Origin: Spectribacter acetivorans
GTDB lineage: Bacteria; Pseudomonadota; Gammaproteobacteria; Nevskiales; Salinisphaeraceae
Assembly (NCBI RefSeq): GCF_031846305.1
Contig: NZ_JAVRHY010000007.1
Location: forward strand, 62,001 to 126,000
Direction of reading: 5' to 3'
Length of the DNA: 64,000 nucleotides
How positions within the stretch are numbered: position 1 is the first letter of the stretch; the number at the start of each line of letters is the position of its first letter. A program made the position numbers and the translations under genes. Positions 53,264-61,742 of this stretch are shown here, piece by piece. The notes beneath the pieces are model-generated. The model saw nothing but the letters and a program-made list of their open reading frames with translations. It had not been told where the DNA came from and ran no database searches.

Positions 53264-55660
53264 CTAGTGCGCCCGGATCTCCCCGGCGTCGCCGGCGGAC
53301 TTGCCATCCGCGGCCAGATCCGGCTCCGGCAATGGCTCGGGCATGCGGCTGAGCGCGATCTCCAGCACTTCGTCGATCCGGCGGACTGCGCGTATATCCA
53401 GCTTGTTCTTGATATTCGCCGGTATCTCCGCGAGATCCTTGACGTTTTCCTCCGGGATCACGACCACCTGAATACCGCCACGATGCGCGGCCAAGAGCTT
53501 CTCCTTGAGCCCGCCGATCGGCAGCACGTCGCCGCGCAGGGTGATTTCGCCGGTCATCGCAACCTCGGCACGCACGGGAATTTCCGTCAGCGCGGACACC
53601 AGTGAGGTGCACATTCCGACGCCGGCAGACGGGCCGTCCTTGGGGGTTGCGCCTTCGGGGACGTGCACATGCAGGTCCGATTTGGTCATGAAATCCTGTT
53701 CGATGCCGAGCTTGGCCGCGCGGCGGCGCACAACGGTGAGGGCCGCCTGAATGGATTCCTGCATCACGTCGCCCAGGCTGCCGGTCAGCAGGGGCTTGCC
53801 CTTGCCCGGCACCACGGCTGATTCGATGGTCAGTAGTTCGCCGCCGACCTCGGTCCAGGCCAGGCCGGTCACTTGGCCCACGCGATCGGTTTCCTCGGCC
53901 CGCCCGTAGCGGTACTTGGGCACGCCCAGGTAGCGGTCCAGGTTGCGCTGCGTGACCCGGACCTGCTTGCGCTTGGGTTCGCTGATCAGCTCCTTGACCA
54001 CCTTGCGGCAAATCTTGGCGATATCCCGCTCGAGATTTCGCACGCCGGCCTCGCGGGTGTAGCGCCGGACGATTTCCCGCAGCGCGTTCTCCGATACCTG
54101 CAGTTCCCCGTCCCTGAGACCAGACTCCTCGATCTTCTTGGGCACCAGGTACTTGGTGGCGATGTTGACCTTCTCGTCCTCGGTATAGCCCGACAGGCGG
54201 ATTACTTCCATCCGGTCCAGCAGGGCCGGCGGGATGTTGAGGGTATTCGCGGTGCAGATGAACATCACCTCGGACAGGTCGTACTCGACCTCCAGGTAAT
54301 GGTCATTGAAGGTATTGTTCTGCTCCGGATCGAGCACCTCGAGCAACGCCGAAGCGGGATCGCCACGGAAATCCATGGCCATCTTGTCGATCTCGTCGAG
54401 CAGGAACAGCGGGTTCTTGACCCCCACCTTGGCCATGTTCTGCACGATCTTGCCCGGCAGCGATCCGATGTAGGTGCGCCGGTGACCGCGAATTTCGGCC
54501 TCGTCCCGGACGCCGCCCAGGCTCATGCGCACGAACTTGCGGTTGACTGCGCGCGCAATCGAGCGGCCCAGCGAGGTCTTGCCCACGCCGGGGGGGCCGA
54601 CGAAACACAGAATCGGTCCCTTGATCTTGCGCACCCGGCTCTGCACGGCAAGGTTCTCGACGATACGCTCCTTGACGCGCTCCAGTCCGTAGTGATCCTC
54701 GTCGAGAATGTCCTGCGCCTCGTCCAGCTTGATGCGGGTCTTGGTGCGCTTCTTCCAGGGCACATCGACGATCCAGTCCAGGTAGTTGCGCACCACCGTG
54801 GCCTCGGCCGACATCGGCGACATGCTCTTGAGCTTATTGAACTCGGTGGTCGCCTTCTTCTTGACCTCCTTGGGCATGCCCGCCTTCTCGATTTTTTCCT
54901 CGAGCTCATCAAGATCGTTGGGGGCATCGTCCAGGTCACCCAGTTCCTTCTGGATGGCCTTCATCTGTTCGTTGAGATAGTACTCGCGCTGGCTCTTCTC
55001 CATCTGCTGTTTGACACGGCCGCGGATGCGCTTTTCGATCTGCAGCACCTCGATTTCGGCCTCGACCTTGGCCAGCACGTGCTCGAGACGCGCGCCGGCG
55101 TCGTCGATTTCCAGCACATCCTGCTTTTCATCCAGCTTCAGATTGAGATGGGCGGCAATGGTGTCGGCCAGACGCCCGGCCGAGTCCATGCTCGACAGCG
55201 ACGGCAGCAGTTCCGCCGGCACCTTCTTGTTGAGCTTGACGTAGCCCTCGAAGGTGGAAAGCGTCGAGCGCATCAGCGCGTCGAGCTGGGCGTCGTCCTC
55301 ACGATCGTCGGCATCGCTCAGGGCCACATAGTCCGCCACCATGTAGCCGTCCTCTTCGCCAAGATCCGCGACGCGGGCCCGCTCTCCGCCCTCGACCAGC
55401 ACCTTCACGGTGCCGTCCGGCAGCTTCAGCAACTGCAGGATGCTGGCCAGGGTGCCGACGCGGTAGATGTCGTCCGCGCCCGGGTCGTCCACGTCCGCGG
55501 CCTTCTGGGCCACCAGCAGAATGCGCTTGTCATCGGCCATCGCGGCTTCCAGCGCGCTGATGGACTTTTCACGTCCCACGAACAGCGGAATCGCCATGTG
55601 GGGGAAAACCACCACATCGCGCAGGGGCAGAACCGGGGTGCGGGAAGAAGAATCGGCCAT
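53264..55660 (-). CDS. lon: ATP-dependent protease Lon
   Basis: A 798-aa serine protease with N-terminal substrate domain (1-300), AAA+ domain with GPPGVGKTSLG (about 355-365), and protease domain with Ser678 in PKDGPSAGVG (E. coli Ser679) plus the catalytic Lys region near 721. It degrades misfolded and regulatory proteins. 798 aa against 784 in E. coli. It follows clpX. Confidence 0.98.
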   Translation of the reverse strand: MADSSSRTPVLPLRDVVVFPHMAIPLFVGREKSISALEAAMADDKRILLVAQKAADVDDPGADDIYRVGTLASILQLLKLPDGTVKVLVEGGERARVADLGEEDGYMVADYVALSDADDREDDAQLDALMRSTLSTFEGYVKLNKKVPAELLPSLSSMDSAGRLADTIAAHLNLKLDEKQDVLEIDDAGARLEHVLAKVEAEIEVLQIEKRIRGRVKQQMEKSQREYYLNEQMKAIQKELGDLDDAPNDLDELEEKIEKAGMPKEVKKKATTEFNKLKSMSPMSAEATVVRNYLDWIVDVPWKKRTKTRIKLDEAQDILDEDHYGLERVKERIVENLAVQSRVRKIKGPILCFVGPPGVGKTSLGRSIARAVNRKFVRMSLGGVRDEAEIRGHRRTYIGSLPGKIVQNMAKVGVKNPLFLLDEIDKMAMDFRGDPASALLEVLDPEQNNTFNDHYLEVEYDLSEVMFICTANTLNIPPALLDRMEVIRLSGYTEDEKVNIATKYLVPKKIEESGLRDGELQVSENALREIVRRYTREAGVRNLERDIAKICRKVVKELISEPKRKQVRVTQRNLDRYLGVPKYRYGRAEETDRVGQVTGLAWTEVGGELLTIESAVVPGKGKPLLTGSLGDVMQESIQAALTVVRRRAAKLGIEQDFMTKSDLHVHVPEGATPKDGPSAGVGMCTSLVSALTEIPVRAEVAMTGEITLRGDVLPIGGLKEKLLAAHRGGIQVVVIPEENVKDLAEIPANIKNKLDIRAVRRIDEVLEIALSRMPEPLPEPDLAADGKSAGDAGEIRAH

Positions 55661-55753
55661 GATGCAGCCTCGAGTACGGGGGCGACTACCGAGGGATATC
55701 GGCAGCCGCCGTCAAAAACCTTGCCTTGAAGCTGCGGCCGGGCGGCCGCCTTT

Positions 55754-57040
55754 TCAAGCGCTCGGGCGGGTCGTATCGGCTGCGGCGCGGGCGGGCGCGG
55801 CGTTTTCGTAGACGATGTAGGGCTGGGCATCGCCCTTCACCACGGCCTCGTCCACCACGATCTTGGCCACGTTCTCCATCGACGGCAGGTCGTACATCAC
55901 GTCCAGCAGGATGCCTTCCAGGATGGTACGCAGGCCGCGCGCGCCGGTCTTGCGCTCCATCGCCTTGGTGGCGATCGCGCGCAGCGCATCCTCGCGGATT
56001 TCGAGCTCGCAGTCCTCCATGTCGAACAGCTTGCCGTACTGCTTGACCAGCGCATTCTTCGGGTCGCGCAGGATCGATACCAGCGCCGCCTCGTCGAGCT
56101 CGTCCAGCGTGGCCACCACCGGCAGCCGGCCGACGAACTCGGGAATCAGGCCGTACTTGACCAGGTCCTCGGGCTCGACCCCGCGCAGCACCTTGCCGAT
56201 TTCCTCGACCTGATCAACGCTCTTGACCGCGGCGGAGAACCCGATGCCGGAACGGCCCGCGCGGTTGGCAATCACCTTTTCCAGGCCGGCGAACGCGCCG
56301 CCACAGATGAACAGCATGCCGCCGGTATCCACCTGCAGGAACTCCTGCTGCGGATGCTTGCGCCCACCCTGGGGCGGCACCGACGCGGTGGTACCCTCGA
56401 TCAGCTTTAGCAGTGCCTGCTGCACACCCTCGCCCGATACATCGCGGGTGATGGAGGGATTTTCCGACTTGCGCGAAATCTTGTCGATCTCGTCGATGTA
56501 GACGATGCCGCGCTGGGCCTTGTCGACGTCGTAGTCACACTTCTGCAGCAGCTTCTGGATGATGTTTTCCACATCCTCGCCGACGTAACCCGCTTCGGTG
56601 AGCGTGGTGGCATCGGCAATGGTGAAGGGCACATCCAGCAACCGGGCCAGGGTTTCGGCCAGCAGCGTCTTGCCGCAGCCGGTGGGCCCGATCAGCAGAA
56701 TGTTGGATTTCTGCAGCTCGACGCCATCCTCCGCGGCCGCCGCATTGAGGCGCTTGTAGTGGTTGTAGACCGCCACCGCCAGCACCTTCTTGGCCGGCTC
56801 CTGGCCGATGACGTACTCGTCGAGAACGGCATTGATTTCCTGCGGGGTGGGAAGACCCTTGCGCGCCGGCTTGGCGGCGAGCTCCTCGCGCATGATGTCG
56901 TTGCACAGCTCCACGCATTCATCGCAGATGAATACGGAGGGACCGGCGATGAGCTTGCGGACTTCATGCTCGCTCTTGCCACAGAACGAGCAGTAGAGGG
57001 TGCGCCCCTGGTTGTCATTGCCGCGTGCGTCGTCAGTCAT
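55754..57040 (-). CDS. clpX: ClpX, ATP-binding unfoldase of ClpXP
   Basis: A 428-aa AAA+ unfoldase. The N-terminal zinc domain has Cys17, Cys20, Cys39 and Cys42 (CSFCGKSEHEV, FICDECVELC). Walker A GPTGCGKT is near residue 120, and IDEIDKI and the ClpP-contact IGF-type loop (SGIGFSAA) are visible. Length as usual (424 in E. coli). 88 bases after clpP. Confidence 0.98.
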   Translation of the reverse strand: MTDDARGNDNQGRTLYCSFCGKSEHEVRKLIAGPSVFICDECVELCNDIMREELAAKPARKGLPTPQEINAVLDEYVIGQEPAKKVLAVAVYNHYKRLNAAAAEDGVELQKSNILLIGPTGCGKTLLAETLARLLDVPFTIADATTLTEAGYVGEDVENIIQKLLQKCDYDVDKAQRGIVYIDEIDKISRKSENPSITRDVSGEGVQQALLKLIEGTTASVPPQGGRKHPQQEFLQVDTGGMLFICGGAFAGLEKVIANRAGRSGIGFSAAVKSVDQVEEIGKVLRGVEPEDLVKYGLIPEFVGRLPVVATLDELDEAALVSILRDPKNALVKQYGKLFDMEDCELEIREDALRAIATKAMERKTGARGLRTILEGILLDVMYDLPSMENVAKIVVDEAVVKGDAQPYIVYENAAPARAAADTTRPSA

Positions 57041-57128
57041 GATGCGCCTCTCGAAAACGTTACCCCGATACTACAACACAGATACGGCCGTTCGTGGTCC
57101 ACCCGGGCGTAACGGCGTGGATCCGGCG

Positions 57129-57773
57129 TTATTTATCGTCTCCGCCGGCCATCGCGGCACGCGAGGACATCACCCGGTCCACCAGCCCGTATTCGCGGGA
57201 TTCCTCCCCGCTCATGAATCGGTCCCGCTCGGTGTCGCTGGCGATCTTGTCGATTGGCTGACCGGTGTGGTGCGACAGAATCTGGTTAAGCGACTCGCGG
57301 GCCCGCAGGATTTCCTTGGCGTGAATCTCGATATCCGTCGCCTGACCCTGAAAACCACCCAGCGGCTGGTGGATCATCACCCGCGAATGCGGCAGGCAGT
57401 AACGCTTGCCCTCGGCCCCGGCGGCGAGCAGCACCGCGCCCATGCTGGCGGCCTGGCCGAGACACATGGTGGACACGTCCGGCTGGATGAACTGCATGGT
57501 GTCGTAGATCGACATGCCGGCAGTAACCACGCCGCCCGGCGAGTTGATGTAGAGCTGGATGTCCTTGTCCGGGTTATCCGATTCCAGGAACAGCAGCTGC
57601 GCCACGATCAGGTTGGCCATATGGTCGTCGATGCCGCCGACCACGAACACCACCCGCTCCTTGAGCAGGCGCGAGTAGATGTCGAAGGCACGTTCGCCGC
57701 GGGCGGTCTGCTCGACCACCATCGGCACCAGACCGAGATCGCGGGTGCGCATATCGTCGCCGTCGTGACTCAT
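57129..57773 (-). CDS. clpP: ClpP protease subunit
   Basis: A 214-aa serine protease that assembles into a 14-mer and works with ClpX. Catalytic Ser110 (GQAASMGAVLL), His135 (PHSRVMIHQP) and the later Asp (near 184, SDTERDRFM) are in place. It lies 20 bases after tig. The N-terminal propeptide is short. Confidence 0.98.
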   Translation of the reverse strand: MSHDGDDMRTRDLGLVPMVVEQTARGERAFDIYSRLLKERVVFVVGGIDDHMANLIVAQLLFLESDNPDKDIQLYINSPGGVVTAGMSIYDTMQFIQPDVSTMCLGQAASMGAVLLAAGAEGKRYCLPHSRVMIHQPLGGFQGQATDIEIHAKEILRARESLNQILSHHTGQPIDKIASDTERDRFMSGEESREYGLVDRVMSSRAAMAGGDDK

Positions 57774-57793
57774 GCATTAACTCCAGCGTTGCG

Positions 57794-59125
57794 TTAGGCG
57801 CCGGCGCCGCCGGCGTTGTCGGGGTTCATCAGGGCGTCTAGGCTGCTCGCCTCCTCGGCGACCGTGGCCTGCTGGATCAGGTCGTCCACCACCTGCTCCT
57901 CCATGACCATGGCCTGGATACCCTGCATCATCTGCGGCTGCGAACGATAGTACTGCTTGACCTGCTCGGCTTCACCGTACTGCGCCGCAATCTCTTCGAG
58001 CTTGGCATCGACCCGGGTATTGTCGAGCTCGAGTTCCTTGACCTTGATCACTTCCGCCAGCAGCAACCCCAGGGACACCCGGCGCTTGGCGTCGTCACTC
58101 AGCATGTCGTCGGGAATCATCTCCCGCAGCTGCTCCGGATTCTCCTGCATCTGCGGGGGCATCCGGGAGACCGCCTCCTGGCGCATTCGTTCCATTTCCT
58201 CGCTGACCATCGAGCCCGGCACGTCGATCGGATTGGCCTCGAGCAGACCGTTCATGACCTGAGTCTTGACGCTCTTGGCGATGGCGTCATCGGCCTGCTG
58301 GCGCAGCGACTCGCGCACCTTCTCGCGCAGGGCCGCTTCGCCGCCCTCCTCGATCCCCAGCTTGGCCAGGAATTCGTCATCCAGTTCGGGCCGGCGCGGT
58401 TCGGTGACCTGTTTGAGTTCCACCGAAAACTCGGCGGTCTTGCCGGCCAGGTCCTCGGCGCCGTAATCCTCGGGGAAGCTGACCGGCACTTCGAAGGTCT
58501 CGCCGGCCTTGCGCCCCACCAGGGCACGCTCCAGATCCGGCAGGAAGCGGCCTTCGCCGAGCGTGACCTCGATGTCCTCGCCGGAACCGCCCTCGAAGGT
58601 CTCGCCATCGATGCGGCCCACGTAATCCACGGTTACCTGATCGCCGTCCAGGGATTCCCGTTCGACCGGCTCGAACGTCTTGTGCTGATCGCGCACCTGC
58701 TCGATGGTCTTGTCGATGTCGGCGTCGCTGATCTCCACCGTCGGGCGAGTCACCGACAGCTTGTCCAGTCCCTGAAGCTCGATCTCGGGGTAGACATCGA
58801 ATTCGGCAGTGAAGGTCAGGCCCTGGCCTTCGGCCTGGTCGGCCAGTTCCACGCGCGGCTGCCCGGCCGGCTTGAGATCGACCTGCGCCAGGGCCTCGGG
58901 ATAGGCCGACTGGATGATCTCGCTGGTGACCTCGTGGCGGGCGCTTTCGCCGTAGCGCTGGTGGAGGAACTTGAGCGGGATCTTGCCCGGCCGGAAGCCC
59001 GGCACCTTGGCATGCTGCCCCACGCGTCGGACCTTCTCGTCCACGGCCTGCTCGACCCGGTCCGAGGGAATCTGCACCCGGATGCGGCGCTGCAATCCCT
59101 CGGCACTCTCGACACTGACTTCCAT
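57794..59125 (-). CDS. tig: Trigger factor
   Basis: A 443-aa ribosome-associated chaperone. The N-terminal ribosome-binding part carries GFRPGKIPLKFLHQRYG (the FRK-type signature), followed by an FKBP-type PPIase domain (about 160-250: QVTVDYVGRIDGETFEGG) and the helical arm domain. ATG 59125 (MEVSVESAEGL) with ACGAGG upstream is chosen over 59230. First gene of the tig-clpP-clpX-lon series. Confidence 0.96.
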   Translation of the reverse strand: MEVSVESAEGLQRRIRVQIPSDRVEQAVDEKVRRVGQHAKVPGFRPGKIPLKFLHQRYGESARHEVTSEIIQSAYPEALAQVDLKPAGQPRVELADQAEGQGLTFTAEFDVYPEIELQGLDKLSVTRPTVEISDADIDKTIEQVRDQHKTFEPVERESLDGDQVTVDYVGRIDGETFEGGSGEDIEVTLGEGRFLPDLERALVGRKAGETFEVPVSFPEDYGAEDLAGKTAEFSVELKQVTEPRRPELDDEFLAKLGIEEGGEAALREKVRESLRQQADDAIAKSVKTQVMNGLLEANPIDVPGSMVSEEMERMRQEAVSRMPPQMQENPEQLREMIPDDMLSDDAKRRVSLGLLLAEVIKVKELELDNTRVDAKLEEIAAQYGEAEQVKQYYRSQPQMMQGIQAMVMEEQVVDDLIQQATVAEEASSLDALMNPDNAGGAGA

Positions 59126-59282
59126 GAATGACCTCGTTGCGCTTGTACCCTGCCGGATTCGCCACCGGGCACGTCTGCCGCTGACCACGGCCGCGCAATC
59201 TGCACGGCCTGGGCGTGACGAAAATGGCATTCCGGAATGCCCCGGCCGGGGCGGCCGACCGACGCGGGCGGGGACGTAAAAA

Positions 59283-59358
<76 letters not shown>

Positions 59359-59529
59359 GGCTGTTTTTCAGCGCGGCATTGTATCTCGACCGGCGCCGGG
59401 AAGCACGTCCATGCTTGCCGGGCCAGGCTGCGCCGGATGCCTGCCGGCCGGAAGTGGCTTCAGCAGCGCCACCGGACGGCTTGCTGTTCGTCGCGGAGGC
59501 CGACCGGAATGCGGCACCCCTCTCTCGGT

Positions 59530-59577
59530 CTCTCGCGATGGGCGAGAGGACGGAGAACGGGCCGCTACCGCGGCCCG
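59530..59577 (-). terminator. Two tandem hairpins between tRNA-His and tRNA-Lys
   Basis: CGGGCCGC (59558-59565) pairs with GCGGCCCG (59570-59577); CTCTCGC (59530-59536) pairs with GCGAGAG (59542-59548). Following T-rich sequence is weak. They probably end the Pro-Arg-His tRNA transcript. Confidence 0.5.
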
Positions 59578-59587
59578 ACCCTTGATA

Positions 59588-59664
59588 TGGGGTGGACGAT
59601 GGGACTCGAACCCACGACGACCGGAATCACAATCCGGGGCTCTACCAACTGAGCTACGCCCACC
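59588..59664 (-). tRNA. tRNA-His (anticodon GTG)
   Basis: 77 nt counting the extra 5' G that marks tRNA-His, with an eight-pair acceptor (GGTGGGCG/CGTCCACC, one G-U). Anticodon stem CCGGA/TCCGG, loop TTGTGAT (anticodon GTG), encoded CCA. Confidence 0.96.
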
Positions 59665-59686
59665 ATTGACGACACACTTCCTTCGA

Positions 59687-59762
59687 TGGCGCCCCGGGAG
59701 GGAATCGAACCCCCGACCCAGAGCTTAGAAGGCTCTTGCTCTATCCACTGAGCTACCGGGGC
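59687..59762 (-). tRNA. tRNA-Arg (anticodon TCT)
   Basis: 76 nt with encoded CCA. Acceptor GCCCCGG/CCGGGGC; anticodon stem AGAGC/GCTCT, loop CTTCTAA (anticodon TCT). Confidence 0.96.
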
Positions 59763-59856
59763 CTGAAGCCGAACCCGCACCGGGAACACCGCCAAACACC
59801 GCGCCATGTCTGCCTGACCCGGGTCTGCTGGAACCACAGCAACCGGCTCGATCCGA

Positions 59857-59933
59857 TGGTCGGGGTAACAGGATTCGAACCTGTGACCTTCTGCTCCCAA
59901 AGCAGACGCGCTACCAGGCTGCGCTATACCCCG
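59857..59933 (-). tRNA. tRNA-Pro (anticodon TGG)
   Basis: 77 nt with encoded CCA. Acceptor CGGGGTA/TACCCCG; anticodon stem TCTGC/GCAGA, loop TTTGGGA (anticodon TGG). Its 5' half and upstream flank are repeated exactly at 60086-60158. Confidence 0.97.
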
Positions 59934-59968
59934 GACGCCGGACACACTCTAAACCGGCTTATCCGTCT
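59896..59968. repeat. 73-bp direct repeat, copy 1 (in tRNA-Pro and its upstream flank)
   Basis: Identical to 60086-60158, 190 bases away. It covers the tRNA-Pro anticodon loop through the 5' end and 35 bases of upstream sequence. Confidence 0.97.
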
Positions 59969-60085
59969 AATGCCACGACCTCGCGTCTGCGTTGCGAGCA
60001 GTCTGTTTCCAGGTTCGGCTCCTGCCTCACCAGGAAACCCGGCCTCGGGCTTCCTGCCCTCGGCGCGTCTCGCGGTGCGAGCCGC

Positions 60086-60123
60086 CCCAAAGCAGACGCG
60101 CTACCAGGCTGCGCTATACCCCG
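60086..60123 (-). pseudogene. tRNA-Pro 5'-half fragment
   Basis: On the minus strand, the 38 bases from the acceptor CGGGGTA to the anticodon TGG are the exact first half of tRNA-Pro, then the match stops. It has no 3' half, so it cannot fold as a tRNA. It lies upstream of the intact gene and would be transcribed first if they share a promoter. Confidence 0.9.
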
Positions 60124-60158
60124 GACGCCGGACACACTCTAAACCGGCTTATCCGTCT
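60086..60158. repeat. 73-bp direct repeat, copy 2
   Basis: Identical to 59896-59968. Sequence just beyond the exact match (GCCAC.ACC) remains similar, so the original duplication was a little longer. Confidence 0.97.
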
Positions 60159-60262
60159 TCCGCCACAACCCGGCTTCGGACCCGCCGCCTTGCGGCCGCG
60201 AATCATAATCCCGCGGCCGGAAGCGGTCAATTTCGGCGTAACCCGGGAAGACGAAAAAACAA

Positions 60263-61645
60263 TCAGCTACTTCGCCGCCATGTCGTGCCTTCCGGACCAT
60301 CCTCCAGCGTGACCCCCGCCGCCGCGAGTTCGTCGCGAATGCGATCAGCCTCGGCAAAATCCCGCTGTTCACGGGCCTCCCGCCGGCGGACGATGGCCTG
60401 CTCAATGTCGGCGGCGTCCGGTCCCTGGCCGGCATCATCCTGGAAGAACGCCGCCGGGTCGGTCTGTAGCAGACCGATAGTGTCGCCCAGTTCCACCATA
60501 AGACCTGCCAGCGACGCGGCCCGAGCAGGCTCGGCGTCAGCCAGCCGATTGATCTCGCGGGCCAGGTCGAAGAGCACCGCGATGGCGCCCGGCGTGTTGA
60601 AATCATCGGCCATCGCCGCGTGGAAGCGCGTCTCGAAATCGGTATCCGTCGCCGGCGCCGCCGGGGCGTGACCGCGCAGCGCCTGATACAGCCGCGACAG
60701 CGCGGACGCCGCCGCGTCGAGCTGCGGCCCCGAATAGGCAAGCGGGCTGCGATAGTGGCTGTTGAGGATGAAGTAGCGCACCGTCTCTGCGCGGTGCACG
60801 GCCAGCACGTCGCGAATGGTCAGGAAGTTACCCAGCGACTTGGCCATCTTCTCGTCATCGATGGTGACGAAGCCGTTGTGCATCCAGTAGCGCACGAAGG
60901 GATGCCCGGTCGCTGCCTCGCTCTGGGCGATTTCGTTCTCGTGGTGCGGGAATTTCAGGTCCATGCCGCCGCCATGGATATCGAAGGTGTCGCCCAGGCA
61001 GTGGGTGGACATGGCGGAGCACTCGATGTGCCAGCCCGGCCGCCCGCGGCCCCAGGGAGAATCCCAGGCCGGTTCCCCCGGCTTGGCCGCCTTCCAGAGC
61101 ACGAAATCCAGCGGATCGTCCTTGGCCTCGTCCACCGCCACCCGTTCCCCGGCCCGCAGATCCGCCAGCCGCTTGCCGGACAGGCGCCCGTAGGCCTCGA
61201 ATCGGCTGACGGCGAAATACACGTCGCCGTTACCGGGAGCATAGCCATAACCGCCGGTCACCAGCCGCTCGATCATCGCGATGATCTCGCCGATGTGGGC
61301 CGTGGCCCTGGGTTCCGCATCCGGCGGCGCCAGACCCAGGGCGTCCGTGTCCTCATGCATCGCGTCCGTGTAGGTCCGGGCGATGCTGTCGGGGTCGGTG
61401 CCGGTTTCGGCGGCCCGCTTGATGATCTTGTCGTCGATGTCGGTGACGTTTCGCACCATCGTCACCCGCCAGCCCGTGGCGCGCAGATAGCGGGCCACCA
61501 TGTCGAACACCACCATCGCCCGGGCATGCCCGAGATGGCAAAAGTCGTAAACCGTCATGCCGCACACGTACATGCGGACATGGCCCGGTTCCAGCGTTTC
61601 CAGCGGTTCCTTGTGGCCGCTCAGGCTGTTGTGGATTCGCATCAT
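60263..61645 (-). CDS. cysS: Cysteinyl-tRNA synthetase
   Basis: A 460-aa class I synthetase. Zinc Cys28 lies in MYVCGMTVYDFCHLGHARA, HLGH at 37-40 is the HIGH motif, and KMAKSLGN (about 268) the KMSKS motif. HHENEIAQSEAATG with the zinc Cys-His pattern is present. Length equals E. coli (461). ATG 61645 is chosen (ATG 61642 also possible); a frame to 61897 is too long and not conserved. Confidence 0.96.
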   Translation of the reverse strand: MMRIHNSLSGHKEPLETLEPGHVRMYVCGMTVYDFCHLGHARAMVVFDMVARYLRATGWRVTMVRNVTDIDDKIIKRAAETGTDPDSIARTYTDAMHEDTDALGLAPPDAEPRATAHIGEIIAMIERLVTGGYGYAPGNGDVYFAVSRFEAYGRLSGKRLADLRAGERVAVDEAKDDPLDFVLWKAAKPGEPAWDSPWGRGRPGWHIECSAMSTHCLGDTFDIHGGGMDLKFPHHENEIAQSEAATGHPFVRYWMHNGFVTIDDEKMAKSLGNFLTIRDVLAVHRAETVRYFILNSHYRSPLAYSGPQLDAAASALSRLYQALRGHAPAAPATDTDFETRFHAAMADDFNTPGAIAVLFDLAREINRLADAEPARAASLAGLMVELGDTIGLLQTDPAAFFQDDAGQGPDAADIEQAIVRRREAREQRDFAEADRIRDELAAAGVTLEDGPEGTTWRRSS

Positions 61646-61742
61646 CGTGCGCGGCTTCGGCAGGTTCAAAGACGCGTAGTGTATACGCCCGCCCCGGTCC
61701 GCCTCATCCGCGGCTGGGGTCCGGACTGCTCGTGCCGATATA

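Noticed and set aside
53873..55729. A 618-codon open frame on the plus strand opposite lon
   Set aside because: Shadow of lon; the composition is that of a reverse complement and no motif is visible.
59411..59945. Open frames on both strands across the tRNA-His/Arg/Pro genes
   Set aside because: They translate tRNA genes and their spacers; no protein family.
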